Source of the DNA: Acidobacteriota bacterium
GTDB lineage: Bacteria > Acidobacteriota > Blastocatellia > RBC074
Reading direction: 5' to 3'
DNA length: 55,808 bases
NCBI GenBank assembly: GCA_018269055.1
Contig: JAFDVI010000050.1
Coordinates: forward strand, 1-55,808
Positions 46,501-53,679 of this stretch are shown piece after piece. The notes under the pieces are model-generated. The model saw only the letters and a program-made list of their open reading frames with translations. It was not told the DNA's origin and ran no database searches. Both the position numbers and the translations under genes were made by a program. The first letter of the stretch is position 1. Every line of letters starts with the position of its first letter.

Positions 46501-49269
46501 ATCACTGGCGCGAACTTCACCGGTGTGACAGCAGTCAAATTCGCCAGCAACCTCAGCGCGGCCTTCACCGTCAACAGCGATACGCAGATCACTGCGGCGG
46601 TTCCAAGCGGCGCGGTGTCGGGTGTGATCACCATCAGCAAAACCGGCTGCAATGACGTTCAGACCGCCACCTTCACGGTCACAGTTCCGCCCGCTTGCCC
46701 AACGGTGAGTGGCATTAATCCAACCAGCGGCGCAATTGGCAGTACAGTGACAATCACTGGCGCATACTTTACCGGTGTAACTTCGGTCAAATTCGCCGGC
46801 AATGTCACGGCATCGTTCACCGTCAACAGCGATACGCAGATCACCGCGACGGTTCCCAGCGGTGCAGTCAGCGGGCCGATCACCATCAGCAAGACAGGCT
46901 GTAACGACGTCCAGACCTCCAGCTTCGCCGTCAGCACCGCCCCATGCATCACAGTGGCGATTGCCACGAATTTGACTGGCCTGTCGGGTGGGAGCCTCAC
47001 GGTTCCGATCATCGCGTCGGATACCACCGGCAAGGGAGCAATCTCTTACGACCTCACGCTCAACTACGACCCGACTGTGCTGCGCTTGCAGGCGACGCCC
47101 TTCGACCGCACCGGCACGTTGAGCGCCGCGATGACCGTCACCACCAACACCAGCGTGTCCGGACAACTGCGCCTGTCGGCATTCGGCACGAATCCTCTGG
47201 CTGGCGCGGGGACGCTGCTCAATTTGAAATTCGACGTGATCGGCGCGGTGTCGGCGTGCAGCAATCTGACCTGGGCGAGCTTCCGCTTCAACGAAGGAAC
47301 GCCGTGCGCGACAACGACCAACGGGCGAGCTTGTGCAGTGGGCGGTTCCATCAGCGGGGCAGTTAATTACTGCATCACGCCGAAGCCGGTGCCCGGCGTG
47401 ACGGTTAGCGCCGCTGGAACGCCATCGGCGCAGAGCATGACCAACAGCGCCGGAGCGTATCAACTGACGGGCCTGGGCGGAGGGCCTTACACGGTGACCC
47501 CCGCGAAGACGGGCGATGCAAATGGCATCTCGTCATTCGACGCAGCGCAGATTGCACAGCATGTCGTCGGCATCATCACGCTCAATTCCTGCCAGCAAAC
47601 AGCGGGCGATTCCAGCGGCGACGGCGGTCTTTCGTCGTTCGACGCCGCGCTCATCGCGCAGTACGTCGTCGGCATTCCCAACCCATCCAGCCAGGTGGGC
47701 ACCTGGAAGTTCGTGCCGCCCAGCCGTTCTTACACGACCTTGAGCGGCGACCAAAGCAATCAAAACTTCGACGCGGTGTTGGTGGGAGATGTTTCCGGCA
47801 ACTGGGTGGCCGGAGCGGCCTTGGCCGCGATGGAGTCGCCGCAAAACGAAGGCTTGGCGCAGCAAGCCATACAGGTATCGCTGCCGGAACTGGTCGCCGG
47901 CGCAGGCACCAGCCTGATCCTGCCAGTTACCGTCGGCGATCTGACCGGACGCGGCGTCTTGTCTTATGACTTCGATCTGGTCTATGACGCCAATTTGCTG
48001 CAGGCTCAAACCCAGCCTGTGGATGCGACCGACACCTTGAGCGGCAATTTCACCGTCACGCCCAACGCCACGCCCGGACGGCTGCGCGTTTCGGGCTTCG
48101 GCGCAATGCCGCTCACCGGATCGGGCGTTCTGCTCAAACTGCGATTCAACGTCGTCGGCTCCGTCGGCAACAACACCACACTGAATTGGCAGATGTTCCA
48201 GTTCAACGAAGGCAACCCGGCGACAACGGCCGTCCCGGGCCGCGTCACCATCATCAACATCTACACGCTCAGCCTGACGCCGATGAGCCAAACCATTGCC
48301 CTGGGCGGCAGCGCTTCCCTGACGCTGGTCAGCAGCGTCGCCCAGCCGATTGCAGTGACTTATCCGCTGCTCTCTTCGGACCCGGCTATCGCTTCGGTTC
48401 CGGCTTCGGTCACCATACCGGCCAACGCGACGATGGCGACCTTCGCGGTCACGGCCAATGCCGTGGGCGGCCCCGTCACGATTCGAGCGGGCTTTGCGCC
48501 GCTGCCGGGAGCGCCGATTGCGACAGCGACTCTGACGGTCATTCGTCCGGTGACCTGTGTTTCGGCGGCCAGCTTCCTGGGCCAGACGCTGGCCAGCGAA
48601 GCGATCATCGCGGCGTTTGGAACCAGCCTGGCAACGCGGACAGAAATCGCCACGACCGTCCCGCTGCCGACGCAACTGGCCGGGACGACCGTCAGCGTGC
48701 GCGACAGCGTGGGCATTGTGCGGATGGCCCCGCTCTTCTTTGTTTCGGAAGGGCAGATCAACTACCTGATTCCCGCGAGTACAGCCGCGGGCACGGCAAC
48801 CATGACGGTGACCAGCGGCAACGGCGCCGTCTCGACGGGCACGATGATGATTACCAGCGTCGCGCCCGGGCTGTTCGCGGCCAACTCCAACGGCCTAGGG
48901 GTGGCGGCGGCCGTCGCCCTGCGCGTCAAAGCCGACGGCTCCCAAATCTACGAACCGATCTCGCAGTGGGACGCGGCGCAACAGCAATTCATCTCGGTGC
49001 CGATTGACCTTGGCCCGGAGAGCGAGCAGGTCTACCTGATCTTGTACGGGACTGGAATTCGCTTCGTGAGCAGTCTGTCGGCGATGAGCGTCACTGTCGG
49101 AGGCAGCGCCGTTCCGGTGCTGTACGTCGGCCCGCAAGGCGACTTCGTTGGGTTGGATCAGATCAATCTGGGGCCGGTGCCGCGCAGCCTGGCGGGGCGC
49201 GGCGAAGTGGATGTTGTGCTGATGGTGGACGGCAAGACGGCCAACACCGTCAAGGTCAACGTTCGGTGA
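40501..49269 (+). CDS. 2922-aa giant secreted multidomain protein (TIGR03437)
   Basis: A signal peptide (FLIAITVLSLFALSLG) is followed by: an NHL/Vgb-like propeller 40-430 with an inserted EF-hand-like loop; BACON domains about 531-615, 744-828 and 944-1030 separated by pre-peptidase C-terminal (PPC) domains 617-740 and 830-938; the W-rich shared domain 1034-1148; TIG 1149-1231; LamG/concanavalin domain 1233-1457; TIG 1463-1550; seven FG-GAP blades 1553-1893; three exact-period TIGs 1898-2148; cohesin-like 2149-2280; a CarboxypepD_reg-like segment 2280-2337; dockerin-like pair 2338-2397 (GDANGISSFDAAQIAQHV, GDSSGDGGLSSFDAALIAQYV); cohesin-like 2456-2587; Ig-like 2588-2680; TIGR03437 2686-2922. 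It is probably an adhesin or matrix scaffold; function is inferred from modules only. Confidence 0.9.
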   Translation: MKSKFAFLIAITVLSLFALSLGVIPYAKRVGASALQQPQRTYTTSADFAEGILVGLEYTTVPNQLQLSREGGIPPYIWVPNQNEGSISKVDTRTGREAARYRTGGGTSANPSRTTVDLQGNCWVGNRNYASVVKVALAESDCVDRDGSGAIDTSRDSNGDGDITGAELLDWGKDECVLKEVVVAAGKEGTYTPGAFTNYSAYGDEGTRAMAIDANGNVWAGVYRDRKYFNISGADGAILRTIDVSSQSHNPYGAAIDRYGTLWSADVLTGFVLKINPMTGSLTKITLNHQAYGLGIDKLDHLFVSGWESSKLSRINVLTNQIDWTKDIEYRSRGVVVSDDNDVWVANSNSSRVIRWSNDGVPKTTISAGSGESSGVSIDQNGKIWVVNRNDSTIRRIDPATNTVDLPKTLNGTSGHYGYSDMTGKVARTVTTSTGTWTAVYDSGAANTPWGTISWNSLEPAGTSIRARVRSSANQTSWSTWEQAMKGVSLSATPANRYLQIEVTLQITTGGSSPILYDLTVASGSGGGTCAFAVSPTNQSFTSAGGTGSVNVTTGTGCNWTALSGYSWITINSGTSGAGSGTVNYIVAANTTASSRIGSMLIAGQFVVIAQSGAGGNCPITPLTIPQTVNGSLAAAGDCRSVIDSGAYGDLYSFTAQAGQRVAISLSSTQFDAFLTLIAPDGSIIAINDDSNSSVSTDSRIPPGSDYFVLPLGGTYIVETSSFNDDEVGGYTLSLTAPPGGQTCAYAVTPANQAFTAAGGNGTANVATSAGCGWTAGSNVSWITFGAGTSGTGSGTINYTVEANISLGYRVGRLLIAGQVLTVVQAGTGSNCPITPLVIPQTVNASWAVGDCTSGSGSLTDLYSFNGQAGQQVAISLTTTNTFTSIYLYLPNGQTIYAEGDGNLRIPSGGNFFVLPFTGTYIVEAGAAAAGNYILSLTVPSTQTCTYAITPTSQPFTATGGTGIVNVTAQSGCAWTATSNAAWITLTSGASGSGNGTVGFTVAINSDATRTGTITIAGQTFTVTQAGAGGALTLVDHLTTAGPISTTGCSLPPPKANFASTEARVYEWFYVLNPQVGDLIRWEFVQPNGTIYNSVERTNNFTGETCAWAWIDIAGQAAAALPGAWQVRVYWNGALLATDSFSILAVNNCPTVSGISPISGAVGSTVTISGANFTGVSAVKFSNNVSAQFTVNSNTQITATVPSGAVTGPVTLVKAGCTDVQTDSFTVTGASNCVQPPAGLLGWWPGDGNANDIQGANHGTLRNGATASAAGKVGQTFSFDGVDDHITLNSTGIVKGQTAVTCDAWVRPRGPHSNGYGYGGTVIHESVTGSGSNSRFGVFVFNDGRVNVFGRVNDGGSTQVTTTATLPLNQWSHIAGTWSATDGIRIYINGQQAASLPGPLGPFANGNSAFIAIGTDDPFAAGDEFNGDIDEVAIFNRALSASEIQTIFAADSAGKCKTTPTNCPVVSGITPSNGTVGSAVTLAGTNFTGVNAVQFASNVTAAFTVVNDTTITATVPNGAVSGPITISKTGCSDTSSETFTVTGGTTGCSTPSFAAAVNYPTGNLPVGVIAKDFNGDGRLDMATSNYTSSNVAIFLANNSGGFNSATYINAGSGPTAIASADFNGDSKFDLAVVNYDSNNVSILLGNGSGGFAAPANYAVGTTPRNLALADFNGDGKLDIAVANRASNNVSVLLGNGSGGFSAISPLSAGTETLGVAAGDFNGDGKQDIAASNGTSNNVSIFLGNGNGTFGAAVNYPTGSFPFAVTAADLDGDGKLDLATANFNSNNVSVLIGNGVGGFAAPVNYSVGSQAIHVAVNDFNLDGKSDLAVAVYGGGSVAILLGDGSGNFGTPTNLTVGNNPNYVAPVDLNGDGKVDLAVTNYQSASVSVLLNNCTTTTTCPIIANLSPTGGAIGATVTITGSNFTGLTAVRFANNVSAQFTVNSPTQITATVPSGAVTGPITISKTGCSDVQTATFTVTVPPACPTVSGINPTSGVTGSTVTITGANFTGVTAVKFASNLSAAFTVNSDTQITAAVPSGAVSGVITISKTGCNDVQTATFTVTVPPACPTVSGINPTSGAIGSTVTITGAYFTGVTSVKFAGNVTASFTVNSDTQITATVPSGAVSGPITISKTGCNDVQTSSFAVSTAPCITVAIATNLTGLSGGSLTVPIIASDTTGKGAISYDLTLNYDPTVLRLQATPFDRTGTLSAAMTVTTNTSVSGQLRLSAFGTNPLAGAGTLLNLKFDVIGAVSACSNLTWASFRFNEGTPCATTTNGRACAVGGSISGAVNYCITPKPVPGVTVSAAGTPSAQSMTNSAGAYQLTGLGGGPYTVTPAKTGDANGISSFDAAQIAQHVVGIITLNSCQQTAGDSSGDGGLSSFDAALIAQYVVGIPNPSSQVGTWKFVPPSRSYTTLSGDQSNQNFDAVLVGDVSGNWVAGAALAAMESPQNEGLAQQAIQVSLPELVAGAGTSLILPVTVGDLTGRGVLSYDFDLVYDANLLQAQTQPVDATDTLSGNFTVTPNATPGRLRVSGFGAMPLTGSGVLLKLRFNVVGSVGNNTTLNWQMFQFNEGNPATTAVPGRVTIINIYTLSLTPMSQTIALGGSASLTLVSSVAQPIAVTYPLLSSDPAIASVPASVTIPANATMATFAVTANAVGGPVTIRAGFAPLPGAPIATATLTVIRPVTCVSAASFLGQTLASEAIIAAFGTSLATRTEIATTVPLPTQLAGTTVSVRDSVGIVRMAPLFFVSEGQINYLIPASTAAGTATMTVTSGNGAVSTGTMMITSVAPGLFAANSNGLGVAAAVALRVKADGSQIYEPISQWDAAQQQFISVPIDLGPESEQVYLILYGTGIRFVSSLSAMSVTVGGSAVPVLYVGPQGDFVGLDQINLGPVPRSLAGRGEVDVVLMVDGKTANTVKVNVR
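45157..46180 (+). repeat. Seven FG-GAP/VCBS propeller blades inside the giant gene
   Basis: Seven consecutive units of 48-49 residues (about 147 bases), each with a DFNGDGKLDIA-type Ca-binding loop followed by SNNVSVLLGNGSGGF. Seven is the full number of blades of an integrin-alpha-like propeller. Blades 1-7 differ in the last acid of the loop (GDS, GDG, LDG), so they are not freshly duplicated. Confidence 0.85.
46192..46944 (+). repeat. Three tandem TIG repeats with an exact 252-bp period
   Basis: CP-I/T-V motifs start at 46192, 46444 and 46696, exactly 252 bases (84 residues) apart. Each has GxTVTITG, FTGxTAV/SVKFA and ITATVPSGAVxGxITISKTGC. The DNA, not only the protein, is closely alike, pointing to recent duplication. 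Confidence 0.85.
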
Positions 49270-49283
49270 ACGACAGGAGTTAT

Positions 49284-51068
49284 ATGCCTGACGAATTCTC
49301 AAGAAATTTTTTGAGCTGTCTGCTGATCGCCTTGCTCTGCGCGACTCAGTTTGTTTTGCCTTCCTTGGCGCATTCGAGCATTGTCAATTTCGGTTCGCCA
49401 ACCGGGCACATCACCACTGTCGGGCAATGGACAAAGGTGGGACGGATTGACAGCGACAATTCGCTCTACACGCTCTATAGCTACTTAGGGGTGCTGTACG
49501 CCGGAGTGGGAGAAGACGGCATCTTTCGTTCGACCGATCAGGGACGCACCTGGATTTCATTGAATGACGGAATACCGGAAATTCCCTTTGTGGGCCGCTA
49601 CGCCCTGGATTTTGTGTCGAGCGGCACAGCGCTTTTTGTCGCATCCGCAGGCGTGTATCGTCTCAACGAACAAGGGAACGGGTGGATCGCCTCAAGTAAC
49701 GGTTTGCCGGTGGCCTTGCAAATCCCACTGCCAATCGGTGCGCTGGCCGTCAGCGGCACGGTGCTGGTTGCGGCGATCTCGTCTCCGGCGGTCCCCGGCC
49801 CGAAAGTCTACCGCTCGACCAATCAAGGACAAAGCTGGGAACCTGCAATCAATGGGCTTCCGAACGATCCACTTTTCGATAAGCTTGCCGCCAGTGATTC
49901 CACTCTGTTAATCGAAACCGGTTCGCAAGGGCTTTACCGTTCGACCGATCAAGGGCGCACGTGGAGCCAAGCCAACAACGGTTTGGGCGGATTCACGGAC
50001 GGGTTCGCCGCGCTGTCGGCCCTGGGGAATGATTTCTTCGCGGCCATCCCGAACGACGGCATCTACCGATCCTCCGATCAGGAGCAGTCGTGGGCGAAGG
50101 TTTCGAGTTTGAAATTACTCCAGTCCGGGCGCGATCAACTGGAGGCAGTTGGTTCAAACCTGCTGGCGATTTCCGAAGGCAAGGTCTATCTCTCCATCAA
50201 TCGGGGAAGCGATTGGACGAAGCTGGGTGATGACGCGACGCTGCCTGCTTCTTCCAAACTGGCAGTGAGCAATGGACAGATTTTTACCAGCGCCCAGGCC
50301 GGTGGGGAAGCGGACATTTACGCGGGGACCGGCTTTTTGCCTGCGGCGCTCGCGCTTGTTTCGGCAGCCAGCTTCGCCCCATCCTCCGTTGCCCCGGAAA
50401 GCATTGTCGTCGCGTTCGGCGTCAGACTGGCCACCGAAGCGCGAAGCGCTACGGAATTGCCATTGCCCATCATGTTGGCGGGAACCAGTTTGATGATCAA
50501 AGACAGCGCGGGCGTCGAACGAGCCGCGCCACTCTTTTTTATCTCGCCAGAACAGATCAACTTCCAAATCCCTGTAAACACCGTAACCGGCGTGGCCACC
50601 GTAACGGTCATTGGCGGGGATGGCGCATATTCAGCCGGGGCGGTTTCCATCGCTTCAATCGCGCCCGGCGTATTCACGGCCAATGCGAACGGCCAAGGCG
50701 CTGCGGCGGCGGTGACGTTGCGCAACAAAGCCGGCGGCTCGCAAATCTACGAACCGGTCGCACAATGGGACGCGACACGGCAGCAATACGTCTCGTTGCC
50801 GATTGATCTAGGCCCGGAAAGTGATCAGGTCTACCTGATTTTGTTTGGGACGGGCTTGCGATTCCTGAGCAATCAATCTGCCGCAAGTGCGCTTCTCGGA
50901 GGCAGCGCTGTTCCGGTCTTGTTTATCGGGCCGCAGGGGGATTTCGTCGGGCTGGATCAGATCAATCTGGGACCGATACCGCGCAGCTTGACGGGGCGCG
51001 GCGAAGTAGAAGTTGTGTTGTCCGTGGACGGCAAGACCGCCAATACCGTGAAGCTAACCATCCGCTGA
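49284..51068 (+). CDS. Secreted BNR/Asp-box propeller protein with TIGR03437 end
   Basis: A 594-aa exported protein. Leader SCLLIALLCATQFVLPSLAH; then five Asp-box-like turns of the sialidase/sortilin type (FRSTDQGRTW, YRSTNQGQSW, YRSTDQGRTW, YRSSDQEQSW, YLSINRGSDW), each about 40-60 residues apart. The TIGR03437 domain is at about 358-594. The ATG at 49284 follows AGGAG; a GTG at 49266 would overlap the 2922-aa gene's stop. The Asp-boxes alone do not show hydrolase activity; no catalytic residues are recognised. Confidence 0.85.
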   Translation: MPDEFSRNFLSCLLIALLCATQFVLPSLAHSSIVNFGSPTGHITTVGQWTKVGRIDSDNSLYTLYSYLGVLYAGVGEDGIFRSTDQGRTWISLNDGIPEIPFVGRYALDFVSSGTALFVASAGVYRLNEQGNGWIASSNGLPVALQIPLPIGALAVSGTVLVAAISSPAVPGPKVYRSTNQGQSWEPAINGLPNDPLFDKLAASDSTLLIETGSQGLYRSTDQGRTWSQANNGLGGFTDGFAALSALGNDFFAAIPNDGIYRSSDQEQSWAKVSSLKLLQSGRDQLEAVGSNLLAISEGKVYLSINRGSDWTKLGDDATLPASSKLAVSNGQIFTSAQAGGEADIYAGTGFLPAALALVSAASFAPSSVAPESIVVAFGVRLATEARSATELPLPIMLAGTSLMIKDSAGVERAAPLFFISPEQINFQIPVNTVTGVATVTVIGGDGAYSAGAVSIASIAPGVFTANANGQGAAAAVTLRNKAGGSQIYEPVAQWDATRQQYVSLPIDLGPESDQVYLILFGTGLRFLSNQSAASALLGGSAVPVLFIGPQGDFVGLDQINLGPIPRSLTGRGEVEVVLSVDGKTANTVKLTIR

Positions 51069-51159
51069 CAGAGTATTGATAGCAAACTACGCCACGGAAG
51101 TGCGGAACTGCTGGCTGCCGTCTTCATTCAAATAGCAAGCGTCAAACTGTTGCTGTGCT

Positions 51160-53670
51160 TCAAGCTTGACGGCGTTTGACCGCCTGGCTCAGCACATAGA
51201 CCTCCGCGATCCCCCAGCCCAGCAGAATCGTCGCGGCCACGGTGACCAGCGCGGTCTCGCCAAGCGATTCAAGCCCGAGCAACCCTCGTAAGCCGGGCAG
51301 AAAAATTGTCAGCAATTGGATCCCCACGCCCAACGCGACTGAGAGGTGTAGCGCCGGGTTGACCAGCGGCCGATCGTTGTTGATGCGCCGCGTCGGATAG
51401 GTGAGGGCCAGCGGGGCCACCGATTCGAAGAGAAACACCGCCGTGCGCGTCGCGCCCAGCGTGAAGCCCAATTTAGGGAACAGGACGAGCAGCGACCCGC
51501 CGATCAGGGCCTTGACCACTCCGACAAAGAAAATGAAGCGCAGGGAGCCGGCGTCCAGCAGCGGCGCCTTGGGACTGCGTGGGGGCTGCTGCATCACGCC
51601 CGGATTCCGGTCCAGCCCCAACGCCAGCGCCGACGGGCCGTTGGCGATCACGTTGATCCAGAGCAACTGCACCGCCGTTAGCGGCAACAACAGCCCTCCC
51701 GCTTCGTCTGTCAGACCGATGAGAAAAGACCCCACCGTTCCGCCCACTACCAGTAACACCAGCGCCACGTTGACGGAGAAGAGGAAGCGGTTGAACTTCT
51801 GGATGTTCTCGTAAATGCTGCGCCCTTCCTCGACGGCCGCAATGATGGTGGCGAAGTTGTCATCCACCAGTACCAGGTCGGCCACTTCGCGCGACACGTC
51901 GCTGCCGCGCTGCCCCATCGCCACGCCGACGTCCGAACGCTTCAGCGCGGGCGCGTCGTTGACGCCGTCACCGGTCATCGCCACGACCTCGCCATTTTCT
52001 TTTAACGCCTCGACCAGCCGCAGCTTGTGCTCCGGCGCGACGCGGGCGAAGACGTTGGCCTCCCGCACGGCATCGCGCAGGGCCTCCGCCGAGAGCGTCT
52101 CTAGGTCATGGCCCGTTAAAACGCGGCTCGGCGGAATGCCGACTTCGTGAGCCACCGCCAGCGCGGTCGCCGGGTGGTCGCCCGTCACCATGATGACCCG
52201 AATGCCCGCCTCCAGCGCCTCCCGGATAGACCCGGGCACTTCGGGGCGGGGCGGGTCCCAGAGCAGCACCAGCCCCAGAAACGTCAGACCTTCCTCCGCT
52301 TCCCCTTCGCGGAAGGCAAGGGCCAGCACGCGGAAGCCGTCCCGTGCGTAGGCCTCGGCCTTCTCTTCCCAGTTGCGCCGGTCGGCCTCGGCCAGACGGC
52401 TGCGCTGCAACAGCACTTCCGGCGCGCCTTTCAGGTAACTGACCAGGTTCTCATTTTCGACGACGGTGGCGCGCATGTACTTATATGAGCTGTCGAAGGG
52501 AAGACTGCTTCGGCGGGGGAAACGCTGTCGCAGGCCCGCCGGGTCATGGCCGCGCCCACGCGCGTACTCCAGCAGCGCAAGTTCCAACGGGTCTCCCGCA
52601 CCGCTCCCGTCTTCGGCGTCGTTGGCCAGCGCCATCGCCCGCAGGGCCCGCTCCGTGTCAGAGCTGTCCACGTTCCGGACGTGCATCCGGTTCTCGGTCA
52701 GCGTGCCTGTCTTATCGGTGGCGATGACGGTCACCGAGCCGAGCGCCTCGACGGCGCTCAGGCGGCGCACCACGGCCTTGCGCTTCGCCATCCGCTCCAC
52801 CCCCAGCGTCAGCGTCAGCGTCAGCACGGCGGGCAGGCCTTCGGGGATGGCGGCGACGGCCAGGGCGACGGCGAACATCAGCACGTGCCCGAGCCGCCCG
52901 ACCCCTTCAATGAATAATCCGCCGATCACCAGCAGAATGGACATCACCAGAATGACGATGGCGATCTGCTTACCAAAAACCGCTAACCGCTTCTCGAGCG
53001 GCGTCTGCCCGGCTTCGATGCCGCCGATCATTACGGCCAGCCGCCCCATCGCGCTGCCAGTCCCAGTGCGGGAGACTTCGGCGTAGCCTTTGCCTCGCAC
53101 CAGCAGTGTGCCGCTGAAGACCTCACCGCTGTCTTCCTTCTCGACCGGCACCGACTCGCCGGTCAGCACCGACTCGTCCACCATCACGCCTTCTGCCTGG
53201 TGTAGAACGCCGTCCGCCGGGATGCGGTCGCCTGCCTCGACGCGCACCACGTCGCCCGGAACGAGTTCTGTACCAGGCATGTGGACAAGCTGCCCGTCAC
53301 GCCGGACCCAGACCAGCGGGGCGGACATCGCCTTCAGGCGCGCTAGCGCCGCCTCGGATTTGCTCTCCTGATACACACCCAGCCCGGCGTTGAGCAGCAG
53401 GATCAGTGCAATTGCCAGCGACTCCGCCGGGAAGCCCGTGACCCCTTCGAGTATAAAAATCACGACGTCGACGACCAGCGCGAAGAGCAGGATGTAGATC
53501 AGTGGGCTCTGGAATTGCCGGAGAAAGCGCAGCCAGAACGGTTTCGGCGGCTTTTCCGGCAGTGCGTTCTGTCCGTGCTGTAGCAGGCGTGATTGCGCCT
53601 CGGCCGCGGTTAGCCCATGGTGCGTAAACAAATCTTGTGTCACCGAGTACTCCAGGGTTGATTCCAGCAT
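51160..53670 (-). CDS. P-type ATPase paralogue with altered ion-site residues
   Basis: An 836-aa P2-type ATPase, closely similar over its whole length to the one at 25685: N-terminal domain, LTGESVPVEK, D319 in DKTGTLT, KGAPE, TGDGVNDAP at 566-574. The M4 PEGLP glutamate is kept (E277), but the M5 acid is replaced (NVAL: N634 kept, L637 in place of E) and M6 reads NVIANG (N673, A676, N677 in place of N/T/D). Ion specificity must differ from that of its paralogue, or ion counter-transport may be lost. GC in third positions looks higher than in neighbouring genes. It follows a universal stress protein gene by 9 bases, so it belongs to one operon. Confidence 0.9.
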   Translation of the reverse strand: MLESTLEYSVTQDLFTHHGLTAAEAQSRLLQHGQNALPEKPPKPFWLRFLRQFQSPLIYILLFALVVDVVIFILEGVTGFPAESLAIALILLLNAGLGVYQESKSEAALARLKAMSAPLVWVRRDGQLVHMPGTELVPGDVVRVEAGDRIPADGVLHQAEGVMVDESVLTGESVPVEKEDSGEVFSGTLLVRGKGYAEVSRTGTGSAMGRLAVMIGGIEAGQTPLEKRLAVFGKQIAIVILVMSILLVIGGLFIEGVGRLGHVLMFAVALAVAAIPEGLPAVLTLTLTLGVERMAKRKAVVRRLSAVEALGSVTVIATDKTGTLTENRMHVRNVDSSDTERALRAMALANDAEDGSGAGDPLELALLEYARGRGHDPAGLRQRFPRRSSLPFDSSYKYMRATVVENENLVSYLKGAPEVLLQRSRLAEADRRNWEEKAEAYARDGFRVLALAFREGEAEEGLTFLGLVLLWDPPRPEVPGSIREALEAGIRVIMVTGDHPATALAVAHEVGIPPSRVLTGHDLETLSAEALRDAVREANVFARVAPEHKLRLVEALKENGEVVAMTGDGVNDAPALKRSDVGVAMGQRGSDVSREVADLVLVDDNFATIIAAVEEGRSIYENIQKFNRFLFSVNVALVLLVVGGTVGSFLIGLTDEAGGLLLPLTAVQLLWINVIANGPSALALGLDRNPGVMQQPPRSPKAPLLDAGSLRFIFFVGVVKALIGGSLLVLFPKLGFTLGATRTAVFLFESVAPLALTYPTRRINNDRPLVNPALHLSVALGVGIQLLTIFLPGLRGLLGLESLGETALVTVAATILLGWGIAEVYVLSQAVKRRQA

Positions 53671-53679
53671 GATTGTTCG

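Noticed and set aside
45913..47463. Minus-strand ORF of 516 aa
   Set aside because: Antisense to the FG-GAP/TIG part of the giant gene; its repeats simply mirror the TIG repeats.
35893..51068. A cellulosome
   Set aside because: Cohesin- and dockerin-like modules occur, but there is no glycoside hydrolase or CBM-scaffold pairing in the window.
49284..51068. Sialidase
   Set aside because: Asp-box turns are present but no Arg triad, Tyr/Glu or RIP motif was seen, so no catalytic claim.
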